From the NCBI RefSeq assembly GCF_964019385.1, contig NC_088655.1:17846690-17910689 (forward strand): 64,000 bases of DNA. The letters run 5' to 3'. This document shows positions 9,210 through 21,368 of this stretch, piece after piece; position 1 is the stretch's first letter; each line of letters opens with the position of its first letter. The translations under genes were made by a program, and so were the position numbers. Origin of the DNA: Sycon ciliatum. Taxonomy: Eukaryota > Porifera > Calcarea > Leucosolenida > Sycettidae. The notes beneath the pieces were generated by a model. It worked only from the letters and a program-made list of their open reading frames with translations, did no database searches and was not told the DNA's origin.

Positions 9210-10952
9210 ACTAACAAGACACACACAAAGACTCCTGGGAACCTCCTTTTGAAGTTGAATCGGTATAGCCTTGTCAACAGGTGACGTAAGCAGGAATAAT
9301 CCCGGCCGTTGATCCACGTATCACGCTCTGAGCGTTAATTTCCCGGGACCAACATTACGAGTGCTATAACTCAAGAACCGGTCTTTCTATCGCTTTGATA
9401 ATTGTTCGAGGTGACAGCTGAGAGTTTTCTCTTCAATCTACATATGAGCCAGAGTACGCCAAAATATGACCACAGACCAAAATTCGGTTTCAGTTTTTTG
9501 TTCAAAAATGATCTAACACACCTAATGTTCACTGTCTGAAAGTTTTGGATTGATCCGACATGTCTAAGTATTGCTACAATGGTATTATATGCAGCACTGT
9601 TGAAATGGTGAAATTCTATGTACAGCAATGGGATTGTCATTTTTGCTCACAATTGATATGCCCCTTGGTTCATCCTTTTCGGGTCAGTTGCTATGTCGAG
9701 GGTCTTATAGCATGAGCTGAGAGGTACTCAGCCACATCACAATTGTGTATAGGCAGCTGAGATGGGTGTCCGAAATACCTCCTGTTTGGAGCACCACTGG
9801 AGAACCGCCAGCGAAAACACGGTCAACATCAGACTAATAAGATGGCGGAAGAAGTTGGCACTCCATGTCCTCTCCATCACACTACACCTGTGCTTTCAGA
9901 TATACAGTATACACTGCTGCACACAGTGTTACTCAACATACTAGACGTCGCAGTTATATTCCCCACACCAAAGCCCATCTGCACACGGTTTTCTCCGCAC
10001 ACCAGAGAGTACTGCTTTCGCTGCATACTAATCATGCTAGCGATGTTCCGCATAAGGGTACTCAAAATTATCGACTTGAGCAAGTTGAGGTAGCAGCAGA
10101 GTCCAGTGATTGTTTTTGGACTTGCAACCAATACTGGCATTGTCCTGGATATGTGCAGCAATGACCATTCTGGCCAAATCATCGGCCGACTCACCTCCCA
10201 AGTCAGTGTCGATGCCAATCGCTTGCCAGGTTGTCATCAGAGTAGAATTCCTCATCACTGCAGATCGTGGGACTACCAGCATCAAATCTTTTTACGCTCG
10301 ATGAAAGTGTCGCCCTCATATGACTCGTCGCTGTAGCCATCATCGTCTTCCTTCTGTTTCCGACTCGAATCCTCAAAATATGTTATCCTGCGCATGGAGT
10401 GCGATGATGTCGTCTTCTTCCGCTCCGCAGTACATTACTTCTACTAGGCTCTTCTGTCGATACATCGATGACGATCAGTTTTAGGCGACTCAGCGCAACA
10501 TGGAATACAAACTCTAACAAATAAACTTACTTGCAACAAAGAATTGCATCCGGAACAGTCCAGTCGACCGAGGAGAACAACATCAGCGACTGGCGTTGCA
10601 CTGCACTGCACTTCATATTTTTTGCTGCGGAATTCAAATCGCGATTTTCTCGAATTTTTCAAAAAACCCTGTGGTCATGTTTTAGCGCGCTCGGGCTCAT
10701 AAAAAAATTATTTCGATCTCTCCAAAAGAGATTTGACCATGTGACGATAATGTCAAAATGCCTACCCCATCGATCATCGGTGTTCGATCAATGTATGGGC
10801 CAGCCAATAAAGGGTTAACTCTGAGTTTCACGCATTAAATTTTACGAGTAAGTTCATGTTTTTGACACTTTAGTCTAGCATTTTGGGATATGGTAGGGAT
10901 ACTGATGGGGAGATGGTAAAATAAAGGTGGTTAAACATCAAGTTGTTTTCTG
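9210..10952. other. Sequence with no supported gene
   Basis: No recognisable domain occurs on either strand. A short minus frame at 10282-10395 (ATG, 37 aa) encodes an acidic peptide with DDDGYSDESYEGD and could be an exon, but there is no supporting neighbour. From about 10815 the sequence begins to match the left part of the POU 3' flank seen elsewhere (GAGTTTCACGCA, GGTGGTTAAACATCAAG, also at 30500). Confidence 0.4.
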
Positions 10953-11388
10953 ACATACCTAGCACATTGTAGTCTGGCGTTGGACTTAGGAGAGTGCGAT
11001 TTCTCGATGAGTGCAACTTTAAAATTGCTTAGATGAGCAGAGTGTGTTTTGGATATCAAATATGGCACCGGTCAATAGCCAAGACCTCAAAACAATGCAG
11101 TTCATATCTTGCGCATTTACCTGTATACATTAGATTAGGAACTTGACTAACATGACACAACGAAATTGTGGTTCACAACCATAACCAAAATGGGACGGCA
11201 TGCGCCCAAATGCGAGGTGGGACAAATACCAATCAAACGGTTACTTAGAACGGGATTAGGGGAACAATCCTACTTGAACAATGTTGTTTGTGTGGTATGT
11301 TTTTTTTAACTTCCCCGCGTGAGTTTTAAGGCGATAGAGATGTCCATCATAATAATATTAGAAACTCGGGTATTGAGCCATTAATAAA

Positions 11389-11566
11389 TGTAGAAAAGAA
11401 AAAGAACATAATATGGAAACGAGTTAAGAATGTGTTACTACTCTGTGAGTTTTGTGCCTAGTTGTTGCACTTTCTGACTGTATTATAGTATCTAGTTACA
11501 GTGGTGGAGAGTTACTCTTAACTCGTTTCCATACGTTCTTTTTCTTTTCTACATTAACAATATTAG
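11389..11566. mobile_element. Short A/T-rich MITE, copy 2
   Basis: It has the same inverted ends (GAAAAGAAAAAGAACAT and its complement) and interior as the element at 3222-3398, at the homologous position of duplication copy B. Confidence 0.6.
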
Positions 11567-11620
11567 GTTTTGATTTACAAATTTTCAATTCTTTCCGGAA
11601 AATGTCCACCCCGGTTTTCG

Positions 11621-11886
11621 TTATTCGGACTTAGAATTTACAGAAATATCCTCTTCATTTTCATCCCGATCTTCCTCTCTTTGGTCTTGCGAATCTTTGG
11701 AGTTGCTGGTGCTACATTCACCGCGCGGTTGAGTGCGGGGTGCTTTTCTAGAATTATCTTAGGACCGTTGATAGCAGCGCCAATTCCGTATGGTTTTTGT
11801 CCTTACGGCAAAACTGTTTGCGAATTCGACTACACTTTGTGTAGATGGCCAATGACCTTGAGCAAATTCATCCGTCAGAACAGCAT
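11621..11886 (-). pseudogene. Truncated POU-homeobox copy in duplication B
   Basis: This is the homologue of 3454-3720: acidic tail, basic segment and partial homeodomain, further damaged by small frame changes so that no frame covers it all. It stops at the same breakpoint, after GAACAGCATGCTC, and is followed by the same foreign module. It is non-functional. Confidence 0.75.
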
Positions 11887-12109
11887 GCTCGACGAAGTCG
11901 CAAAAACTTCTTCTTCACATGTTACTCGAAGCGTTCATTTCATTTATTTCACCCATAGACCATACGTTTCATTCTTTGCGAATGGGTTTACTCACAAAGC
12001 TAATCGAGTGAAACGAGAAAGTAATACCCGTAGCAATATTTGTCTTGCTTGCGAGTACTGTTCAGCCTACATGTACATGCAGTTGTTTCACATACTTGAG
12101 GACGGTTGA

Positions 12110-12467
12110 AGTACAAATACATTCATTTAAAGGAAGGAAAATGGACCAATCAACTACGAATTAGGCTATAATGATCGACGCGTCCGCGAGGAAAGTAATA
12201 TCCTCAAAACCTTCGCTTTCTCTTGTAACGCAGCAAGTTTCTTCCAAGCACCGACACAACAACCGTCCATCTCGAGTGCGCTTGTCCTGTCGGTACAAGT
12301 AGCCACCAAGGCTGAATACTTGTTTTCCACAAGTTGTGAAAGTATTGAATTTCATGATTCCAAGATTTGATTCCAAGATTCAGAGATTCGAACTCACGAT
12401 AACCTCTTGGTGTCTATGACAAGTATTTTATGCTTATTTCTACTTGCCGCTGAGGTATCAAGCCCTA
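12110..12467 (-). mobile_element. tRNA-derived SINE family B, copy 2
   Basis: It is co-duplicated with 4287-4660. It has the same head (AACTCAGCGG replaced by ACCTCAGCGG, B-box GAGTTCGAATC) and body. Confidence 0.55.
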
Positions 12468-12802
12468 AACACAACTCGCGTTGAGATATGCAGCACTAAC
12501 CGTTCTTAGCGCTGCATTTGCAAAGGCTTATACTTTGCGGCGCTGGATAAAGATAAGCTGTCACAAAATAGGCGGAGAATCTCGGCGCAACAAACCCGTG
12601 CGCGCCTAACATTGATGCTGATATAGTGGGTGCTGCGGCGAGTGTGCTATGATGCGGAGTGCGGTTTTGGGTGGCTGAAGCGTATGTTAAGCTAATTTCC
12701 ACTAACACCACCAGTTACTTGACAGTCAGCTCATGCGATAAAATAATCATTTCACGAATGTAACCAGACACATCTAATTGTTAACTAAAACTAACAACAC
12801 AA

Positions 12803-13120
12803 ATTCACGGTTCGCGTCAGACTCGGCCGAAGGCGTATTTTTCCGCATCCACAGAAACGCCACCAACCTCTTGGATGGAGTCGCAGATGCAGCTCCTAAA
12901 CGGTTGTAGGTGAGTAGATCAGACCCACCACAACGTGGTCAAAGACCGAATATCCCATTCACTGCATCCATGTTTCCCTCGTGCCAGGCCACGAGTTCCA
13001 AAATAACTGTGGGTCGTAGCACGTCTGGAAAAATCTTTCCGTTCCTAAGCAGGACTTGAACCTGGTACCCTCTGTTTCTCAATCATGGTCTTAGACCATA
13101 CCACTATGCCTGCCTGCCTT
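12803..13120 (-). mobile_element. tRNA-derived SINE family A, copy 4
   Basis: It is nearly identical to 4994-5310 and lies at the homologous place in duplication copy B. Confidence 0.65.
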
Positions 13121-13740
13121 AAACTAACAAGAGACACACAAAGAAGAAAAAGCAAGAAAATAACAGGAAACCACAGGAAACAATGTAAAGATACATACGA
13201 GTACGTGCGAACAAAAAGAGTTTTAACTCTGAGTTTCACGCAATAAGTTGTGAGCTCAAGACATACCTTGCACATTGTAAACTGGCGTTGGACTTATGCG
13301 AGTGAGATAACTCGATGAGTGAAACTTGAAAATTGCTCGGTGGAATGAGAGCAGAGTGTGTAGTGAATGTCAAATATAGCACAGGCCAATAGCCAAATGC
13401 GTAAAACAATGCAGGTCATATCATGCGCATTTACCAATATACACTAGACCAGGGACTTGACTAACATCACTCAAACTTAGACGAAATTGCGGTTCACAAC
13501 CATAAACAACATGAAACAGCAGGCGAACAAATATGACCTGGGACAAATAACAATCAGACAGTTACTTAGAATGGGTTAATGGGAACAATCCTACTTGAAT
13601 AATGTTGTTTGTGTTGTATGTTTTTGAAACTCCCCCCATGAGTTTTTAGGCGACAGAGATGTCCATAATGATATTAGTCATTAAAGTTATTGGATTACTA
13701 ATTTCCAATAACTTCAGGATAATGTCCGCCCAAGTATTCG

Positions 13741-15312
13741 TTATTCGGACTCAGACTCTTTTGAAGTATCCTCTTCATCTTCATCGAGATCTTCCACTCT
13801 TCGGTCTTGTGAATCTTGCGATTTGCTGGTGCTATATTTCCTGCCCGGTTGAGTTCGGGGTGCTTTTCTAATATTCTTCCTGGCCCGCTGATTGGCAAAC
13901 CATTTTCGTATGTTTTTTGTCCCGACGGCAAAATGCTTAGCCAATTCGGCTAACCTTTGTGTAGATGGCCAATGATCTTGATCAAACTCATTCGTCAGAA
14001 CAGCATACTGATCCTTTGAAAATAGGTTGTGGGCTCGGCCACTTCGCAATTTGGTAGTACTTGTATCTCGTGGGGCACTAGCGTTCATGTCTACGTCATC
14101 TAGCCATGCTTTGAATATTTGGTACAACGAATTCACTGTAGCGTCACAATATACACGTCTTCTAGAATTTCTGATAGAGTTCCTAGCGTTTGGAAATTTG
14201 GCACCATAGGATATGCAGAGTATGGATACGAGTCTTTCTTGTGAAATGTTTGCCCGTTCTCTTGCTGTTTTGATCAATTCGCAAAAGGCCTTATGATCAT
14301 AACTCAATATATCTGTGTTTGCCGTCGGAGAACAGCGACCCATTGTACTTGGTTGTGGGAGACATGGGGATGATCCGTATTCGCTTGTTGTCTGCCCAAG
14401 GGAAGCGTTCTCGGTGTTGTGTTGTTGTGATGTACTCAAGGGTAAAGAGGAAGAAATCCCAGGTAAACTAGAAGGCGTATCTCTTTGTGTTGTCAATAAT
14501 ATTTTATAGGCTGGTCGGGGATATGGGGATGCTGCATGACGCCTTGTGCTCTCCGTATGAGAAACATACTCACGGTTTTGCTGTTGCGAGTTACTGATGG
14601 CCGAAGAAGAAGCATATCCCTGTAAAGCAGATGGTGCATCGTGCTGCGCTGAACTGCGGGCATTTAATCTACGTCTTTGGTCTTCGGAGCCAGATGCGGA
14701 TGGTGTGTATTTCCTTGTTCTCGGAACAAGGGAAACGTTCTCTGAGTAATGCTGCCACTGGTGTTGCTCCTGCTGTGGATTGAGTGAGGAATTATACGAG
14801 ATGCCTTCTAGTCGCTCCTTTGCTCCATGATGCGGAGTAGGAGTGTTTGACGCAAAAGCAGATGATAGCTCTGAACCAATAGTTTCATCGGGTTCGACGC
14901 GTCTGGAAGTGAAGTCGTTTGTTTCGGTTTGAGTTGACCGGGGCTTATTCAGCCAACGAGCAATTTCTTGAACGTCGTTGACAACTCGCTTCCAATCCGA
15001 TGCGTCGTCTTCAGCAACATCGAGCGGTTTGTCTTTGTAGTATTGTCGTGTCTCAATCTTTTGAAGCACGGCCGTAAGCTCATTTCGCAGGGGATACGAG
15101 TCCAAGTCATTCGCCAGTTCCAGGCTAAGCCTTGGTGAACTATTCGATGACTTTGGTATCGCCATGGATGTGGTTGATGGATGACTGAAATATGATGGGG
15201 CACTAGTTACGATCTCAGTGCTGGCCAACGATGTTCTGTTCTTTGCTGTTGCAGTTGAAGACGAGCCGCAAGAAGAGACACCGGTCGCAGTTCGTTGTGG
15301 TTGATCAGCCAT
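13741..15312 (-). CDS. POU-homeobox protein, intact copy B (524 aa)
   Basis: This is a paralogue of the 5933-7609 gene with the same architecture: a Ser/Gln-rich N-terminus with imperfect repeats, a POU-specific domain at about residues 339-409, a homeodomain at about 425-484 and an acidic tail. The homeodomain is almost unchanged from copy A (W48 F49 A50 N51, K47). The POU-specific recognition-helix region is different: SIRNSRRR replaces SISMFDRR, so the canonical IS.F(E) core is lost, although SQE and SYGAKF remain. The open frame continues 58 codons upstream to another ATG at 15486. I start at 15312 because MAD(Q/E) is the start shared with the other copies, and a candidate splice acceptor (CTTTCAG) lies about 10 bases upstream. 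Compared with copy A, some 30 residues of the N-terminal region are missing. DNA binding through the POU-specific domain may be altered. Confidence 0.8.
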   Translation of the reverse strand: MADQPQRTATGVSSCGSSSTATAKNRTSLASTEIVTSAPSYFSHPSTTSMAIPKSSNSSPRLSLELANDLDSYPLRNELTAVLQKIETRQYYKDKPLDVAEDDASDWKRVVNDVQEIARWLNKPRSTQTETNDFTSRRVEPDETIGSELSSAFASNTPTPHHGAKERLEGISYNSSLNPQQEQHQWQHYSENVSLVPRTRKYTPSASGSEDQRRRLNARSSAQHDAPSALQGYASSSAISNSQQQNREYVSHTESTRRHAASPYPRPAYKILLTTQRDTPSSLPGISSSLPLSTSQQHNTENASLGQTTSEYGSSPCLPQPSTMGRCSPTANTDILSYDHKAFCELIKTARERANISQERLVSILCISYGAKFPNARNSIRNSRRRVYCDATVNSLYQIFKAWLDDVDMNASAPRDTSTTKLRSGRAHNLFSKDQYAVLTNEFDQDHWPSTQRLAELAKHFAVGTKNIRKWFANQRARKNIRKAPRTQPGRKYSTSKSQDSQDRRVEDLDEDEEDTSKESESE

Positions 15313-16114
15313 ATGAACGTCCTGAAAGATATCCGTTATTTGTTCTCTGCAACCGCAGCACAATACAAATAGAAGACAAATTGTGCAGTGAGAGAAATTT
15401 TTGGAATTTGGTGTTCGAAGAGAACCAACTACAACGGATAGAAAGACAGTTGTTAAGCTACGGGCTTGAAAGTTGTCTACGGGCATTGAAGACTGCAGCC
15501 TGGACTAACGCGTTTTGCGCGTCCTCAGGGGGGAATATTTTACAGCTTCTGTTGCTAAAGTTAAGGCTGAAAAAATTAATCACAAGTGAAAGGTGGTCGC
15601 TGTTAGTAACACTTGGTAGAAAAGAATCACAACTGGATTGTGATACGATTTCGCACTGAATCACCTCGTCCTTGGAATTTCAGCAACTTGTGCATGCTGA
15701 AACGCGTCAGTACGTTCAAGGGATCGTTGTTCTCACATGTGCGTATCGCTAAATCATTTAATAATCTAAAACTTTTCATATTTGCACCACGCAGTCTTAC
15801 CTTAGTAATTATAGCATTCGAATTCACACTTGTCCAGCTTGACACACCGTCAGCTATCGTTACTTCTGTGTACTTGTTACCTACCATAGTCGATATACTT
15901 CATATATTATACGTTTTAGGTTTCTCAAGTCTGGCACCTTTATTCACTTCTATGTGTACGAGGTCGCCAGTTGTCCAAGCTGTTTTAGGCTGCATATCCT
16001 TGCGCTATTGGTATCACATTCATTGCCGAGAGCCCTCAAAGTCTGTGCTCACCTTCGAGGAGCAACGCTGACTCATTCTTCACTCTGGTGTGTCACGAGG
16101 TGTTTGTCGCGCTG

Positions 16115-16204
16115 TAAACGGAGGAGAGGTTGTGTTACAATGGTATTGTAACACCCCCTCTCCTAATGCATATTTTTGTTATATTATAACAAAAATATGC
16201 CTTA
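16115..16204. repeat. Two adjacent hairpins
   Basis: GGAGAGG...GTTACAAT and ATTGTAAC...CCTCTCC form one stem at about 16119-16162. GCATATTTTTGTTATA and TATAACAAAAATATGC form a second, perfect stem just after. A run of about 14 C follows near 16258-16272. A collapsed relative without the first hairpin lies near 26818-26850. Confidence 0.55.
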
Positions 16205-16277
16205 TGCTACAGACTCAGGGGGTAAAGTGGAGAGACGAAGAGCAACGACGATGAACCCCCCCCCCCCCCCCCGGCTA

Positions 16278-17475
16278 GAACAGTATCTAACGAGCATGCG
16301 GCGGGCGGAGTGAACGCCCCATGGGCCTCTAAAGTGTCCGCAAGCGTGGCCAGAACGTGTGCGTATTCCAACACCATATCATAGTAGTAGAATAAATATA
16401 CCATGGAGAAAACAGCAGTGGGACGTCCGGCCAGTTTGGTGGTGAGTGAGTTCACGGAGTGAATGCCCCAGGGGCCTCTCGCGTGACTACTTGCCATACT
16501 GTGTTGGAGGGATGAGTCTGAACTGGCACCCTTATTTCCAGTACATCTACATGTATACTGTCATATTTGATAAATCTTGTTTTGTAGAATTCCCCATGTG
16601 TGTATATTGCTCTGTACTGTTGTGCATTGAGCACTCTACATTGAACTGCCTTCACCGGCCTTGTCTATAATATTATCATTTACAATCTGCGGACAGAGTT
16701 ATGACAGTCAAGTACTCTTGTACTAAGTTTGGCTCCACAATCCAGTGTGTCGTTACTATAATAGCTTTCGTGTCTTAGGTTGTTGGTATGTCTGTTGGCT
16801 CTGGGTTCCCAGTACTCAGTAGCCGAGGCTGGTTGGTAAAGTATCTCTAAGTTCACCTCAAGGCACCAGTGCATCTAGTGTCTGCTTCTATCAAAGCAGC
16901 CTGCTGCCTGAACTTTGAAGTACTTCTTACCCCAGGAAGTGTAGGGTGTGCATAGATGCATAGCACTGTTTTGGTCGTTATATACCGATGTACCCCGTGT
17001 GGTGTAGACCAGGTGTGCATTGTTGGTCGTTTCATATGGCTTCGCCAGTTGTGTGCATTAGATAGTTATCTGGCGCAAGTTTTTTTTTGTTCACTAAGAT
17101 CTATTTCGCTAACTATAAAAGAAAATCTGTGGGTGCAGATCCAGTGCATTTGCAGATTTGCGTGTTTTTCTTGCGACTGGCGTATACATGGTACACGTAC
17201 ATGAAGATGTACTGGAAATAAGGGTGACAGTTCAGACTTAGCGCTCTAACACAGTACTGCAAGTAGTCACGTGAGAGTCCCCTGGGGCATTCACTCCGTG
17301 AACTCACTCACCACCAATCTGGCCGGGCGTCCCACTGCTGTTGTCTCCATGGTATATTCATTCTACAGTTATGGTATGATGTTCGAAAACACACACGTTA
17401 CGACCATGCTTGTGGACACTTGAATCGCCCGAAGGGCATTCACTCTGCCCGCCGCATGGACAATAGATACTGTTT
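16278..17475. mobile_element. Element with about 275-bp inverted arms
   Basis: The left arm 16278-16553 and the right arm 17199-17475 are inverted copies, sharing CAGTATCT...GCATGCGGCGGGC, the TTCACGGAGTGAATGCCCC segment and CCAGTACATC. The interior of about 645 bp has no recognisable gene. Solo arms occur at 8318-8640 and 26920-27195. This is consistent with a foldback-type DNA element or two inverted copies of a repeat. Confidence 0.6.
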
Positions 17476-17929
17476 GTCTACTCTTGTTTATGTACTCTTG
17501 ATATTATAAATCCAGTTTAGGTACTGCTATGGTATTAATCACATTATAATGGCCTACAGTGTATACCAGATTCACACTGACGGTGTCCGGCTAGTTTCCA
17601 CCAATCATATTTTGCTTTGCCTGGTTCAATATCCTTTGTTCTCAACTGGGTTTGCATTTTTCTTGATGATTCATCATTTTATCAATGTTTGCATTGCATT
17701 TCGATTCATTTTGGGTTTTTTGCCCGTAAAAGATGCTGTCATTCGTGCATAGAAACGTGGTTCTGCAATTGCACCCGCTCATTCCGCGACGGTGATTTGG
17801 TTTATTTCTCCAATGGCTAGTTTTAGATCCAGCTGATTGAGGTGGCAATTCTCACCACGCCTAGACTTAGGCATAGTTTACAGCAAACAATAGGCCTTTT
17901 TTCTTTGCCTTCTTTGTCCTTATGCTGGA
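17476..17929. other. Sequence with no supported gene
   Basis: Short frames only. From about 17930 the sequence matches the POU 3'-flank module. Confidence 0.4.
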
Positions 17930-18382
17930 TGACATAAATGAGCAGAGCGTGTAGTGGATATCAAACTCAAACTCAAATGGGGAAAGGCAAATCAAATCAA
18001 ATATGGCACCGGCCGATAACCAAGTGCGCAAAACAATGCAGGTCATATCATGCGCATTAACCGGTATACAGTACATGTAGACTAGGGACTTGACTAACAT
18101 GACTCAAACGTATACGAAATTGGCGTTCACAACCATAAACAACATGATACGGCATGCGAACAAATGTGACCTGAAACAAATAACAATCAGACAGTTACTT
18201 AGAATGGGATTATGGGAACAATCCTACTGGAACAATGTTGTTTGTGTTGTATGTTTTTTGAAAATCAGTTTTCAGGCGAGAGAGATGTCCATCATCATTA
18301 TGGACATTGGTTATTGATTAACAAATTTCCAATTACTTTAGGAACATGTCCGCGAAGGTATTTGTCATTCGGAGTCAGACTC

Positions 18383-20779
18383 TTACGGAGTATCCTCTTC
18401 ATCTCCATCGAGATCTTCAACTCTTTGGTCTTGTGAATCTTGCGATTTGCTGGTGCCACATTCACTGCCCGGTTGAGTTCGGGGTGCTCTTCGAATATTC
18501 TTCTTGGACCGTTGATTGTCAAACCAATTTCGTATGGTTTTTGTCGTTACGGCAAAACTGTTAGCCAACTCGGCTAACTTTTGAGCAGATGGCCAATGAT
18601 CTTGAGCAAATTCATCCGTCAGAACAGCATACTGATACTGTAAAAGTAGCTTGCAGGCTCGGCCACTTCGCAATTTGGCAGTACTTGTATCTCGTGGGGG
18701 ATTATAGGGGAAGTATACCCTAAAATCAAATTTTCACCAGTTGTAGTCTTCGGGGTGCTGAGTCGACTGGTCTTGGTCCGAGGAAGCTGAGACGCTCCCT
18801 TCCTCCTTTATTCCCAATCGAACTCGCGCACTTCCACCGAAACTGGGTGACTGCGCCCTACTAGATGGGGATTTGTATGCAAAATGTCACTAAAAGCGCC
18901 ATTTCGTTCTTATAAAAGCACGGATGACCGCGATTGGCCCATATGTTGTAGTCTTTTGGACGCTGAGTCGACTGGTTTTGGTCCGAAAAGGCTGCGATGC
19001 AGCGTTCCTCCTTTATTCCCAATCGAACATGGTTGAACAAGCGGTCACGTGCTCCTGCGTACACCAGTCAGCTGGTCACCGTGCCTGCAGGGTACAACTT
19101 ACTAGCCTGTTTGACCTTTTTTGGGTGCAGTCCTGTCACTCGAGTTGAACTCGAGTTGAACCTTGGTGGGAAAGTTGTCGCCTGCTGGCGCGGTGACCAG
19201 GTGATTTGGGCACCCAGGAGCACGTGACCGCTTGTTCAACCATGTTCGATTGGGAATAAAGGAGGAACGCTGCATCGCAGCCTTTTCGGACCAAAACCAG
19301 TCGACTCAGCGTCCAAAAGACTACAACATATGGGCCAATCGCGGTCATCCGTGCTTTTATAAGAACGAAATGGCGCTTTTAGTGACATTTTGCATACAAA
19401 TCCCCATCTAGTAGGGCGCAGTCACCCAGTTTCGGTGGAAGTGCGCGAGTTCGATTGGGAATAAAGGATGAAGGGAGCGTCTCAGCTTCCTCGGACCAAG
19501 ACCAGTCGACTCAGCACCCCGAAGACTACAACTGGTGGAAATTTGATTTTAGGGTATACTTCCCCTTTAACGTTCCTGTCTACGTCATCAAGCCATGCTT
19601 TGAATATAGGGTACAACGAATTCATTTTAGCATCAGCAAATAAACGTCTTCTAAAATTTCTGATAGAGTGCTCAGTGTTTGGAAATTTGGCACCGTAGGA
19701 TATGCAGAATATGGATGCGAGTCTTTTTTGTGAAATGTTTGCCCGTTCTCTTGCTGTTTTGACCAATTCGCAGAAAGCGTTATGATCATAACTCAACGAA
19801 TCTGCCTTTGCCGCCGGAGAAGAGTGATCCATTGTACTTGGTAGTAGGAGATTTGGGGATGATCCGTAATCGCTTGTTGTCTGCCCAAGCGAAGCGTTCT
19901 CGCTGTTTTGCTGTTGTGATGTACTCAAGGCTAAAGATGAAGCAATCCCAGGTAAACTAGAAGGCGTATCTCTTTGTGTTGTCAATAATCTTCTATAGAC
20001 TGGTGGGGGATATGGGGATGCTGCATGACGCCTTGTGCTCTCCGGTTGAGAAACATACTCACGGTTTTGCTGTTGCGAGTTACTGACGGCCGAAGAAGAA
20101 GCATATCCCTGTAAAGCAGATGGTGTATCGTGCTGCGCTGAACTGTGGGTATTTGATCTACTTCTTTGGTCTTTGGAGCCAGATGCGGATGGTGTGTAAT
20201 TCCTTGTTCTCGGAACAAGTGAAACGTTCTCTGAATAATGCTGCCACTGGTGTTGCTCCTGCTGTGGATTGAGGGAGAAATTAAACGAGATGCCTTCTAG
20301 TCGCTCTTTTACTCCATGATGCTGCTTGAAGCAAAAGCAGATGATAGCCCTGAACCAATAGTTACATCGGGTTCGACGCGTCCGGAAGTGAAGTAGTTTG
20401 TTTCCGTTTGAGTTGGCAGCCAACGGTCAATTTCTTGAACGTCGTTGGCAACTCGCTTCCAATCCGATGCGTCGTCTTCAGCAACATCGAGCGGTTTGTC
20501 TTTGGAGGATTGTCGTGTCGTGACCTTTTGAAGCACGGCCGTAAGCTCATTTCACAGATCATACGAGTCCAAGTCATGCTCCAGTTCCAGGCTTAGCCTT
20601 GGTGAACTATTCGATGACGTTGGTATCGCCATGGATGTGCTTGATGGATGACTGAAATGTGATGGGGCACTAGTTACGATCTCAGTGCTGGCCGACGATG
20701 TTCTGTTCTTTGCTGGTGCAGTTGAAGACTGGACGCAAGAAGAGACACCAGTCGCAGTTCGTGGTGGTTCGTCAGCCAT
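18383..20779 (-). pseudogene. POU-homeobox copy C, split by a foldback element
   Basis: It starts with the shared MAD(E) ATG at 20779. The frame hits a stop at 20552, where the intact copies have Arg-Asn-Glu. It reopens to about 20309 and then shifts by one base at about 20330. A long open stretch follows with the Ser/Gln-rich region and a POU-specific domain (SQKR, SYGAKF, SIRNFRRR, MNSLYP..KAWLDD). After KAWLDDVDRN the frame enters the palindromic element 18702-19570. Beyond it the homeodomain is intact (IRNWFDNQRSKKN, with Asn47 and Asp50), and the tail ends early at a TAA at 18383, inside the acidic region. At least three defects make a single full-length product impossible. A separate homeodomain-only product is conceivable but unsupported. 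Confidence 0.85.
18702..19570. mobile_element. Long palindromic foldback element inside POU copy C
   Basis: The ends read TTATAGGGGAAGTATACCC and its near-exact complement. The two arms are almost perfect inverted repeats of about 350 bp, separated by roughly 130-150 bp. Each arm itself contains two copies of an approximately 84-bp segment (GTAGTCTT...GCTGAGTCGACTGGT...TTTATTCCCAATCGAAC). It sits between the POU-specific domain and the homeodomain; about six bases of the host sequence (CACTAG) are missing at the junction. It has no transposase. Confidence 0.75.
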
Positions 20780-21368
20780 ATGAACGTTCTGAAAGATATC
20801 CGTTATTTTTCCTCTGCACCCGCAACACAATACAAATAGAAGACAAATTGTGCAGTGAGAGAAAATATTTGAATTTGGTGTTCGAAGAGAACCAACTACA
20901 ACGGATAGAAAGACAGCTGATAAGCTACGGGCTTCAAAGTTGTCTACGGGCATTGAAAACTGCAGCCTGGACTAACGCGTTTTGAGCTTCCTCAGGGGGA
21001 AATATTTCACAGCCTCTGTTGCTAAAGTTAGGGCTGAAAAAAATTCCCCATAAGTAAAAAGGTGTTCGCTGTTAGTAACACTTGGCAGAAAAGAATCACA
21101 ACTGGAATGTGAAAAGATTTCCCACTGAATCACCTCGTCCATAAAATTTCAGCTACTTGAGCATGCTGAAACGCGTCAGTACGTTCAAGGGATCGATTTT
21201 CTCACATGTGCGTATCGCTAAATCATTTAACAATCTAAAAATGTTCATATTTGCACCATTCACCCTTACCTTAGTAATTATAGCATTCGAATTCACACTT
21301 GTCCAGCTTGACACACCGTCAGCTATCGTTACTTCTGTGTACTTGTTACCTACTATAGTCGATATACT

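Larger units (their letters stand above)
10953..16027. repeat. Large direct duplication, copy B
   Basis: It matches 2458-8317 module by module, in the same orientation: POU 3' flank, truncated POU tail, SINE B, hairpin spacer, SINE A, POU 3' flank, full POU gene and 5' flank. It lacks the insertions at 2810-3120 and 3905-4219 of copy A, so those entered copy A afterwards or were lost here. Confidence 0.85.

Noticed and set aside
13741-15486. 581-codon reading of POU copy B from the upstream ATG
   Set aside because: The extra 58 codons are blocked by an in-frame stop in the copy at 5933-7609, and the shared start is the internal ATG at 15312.
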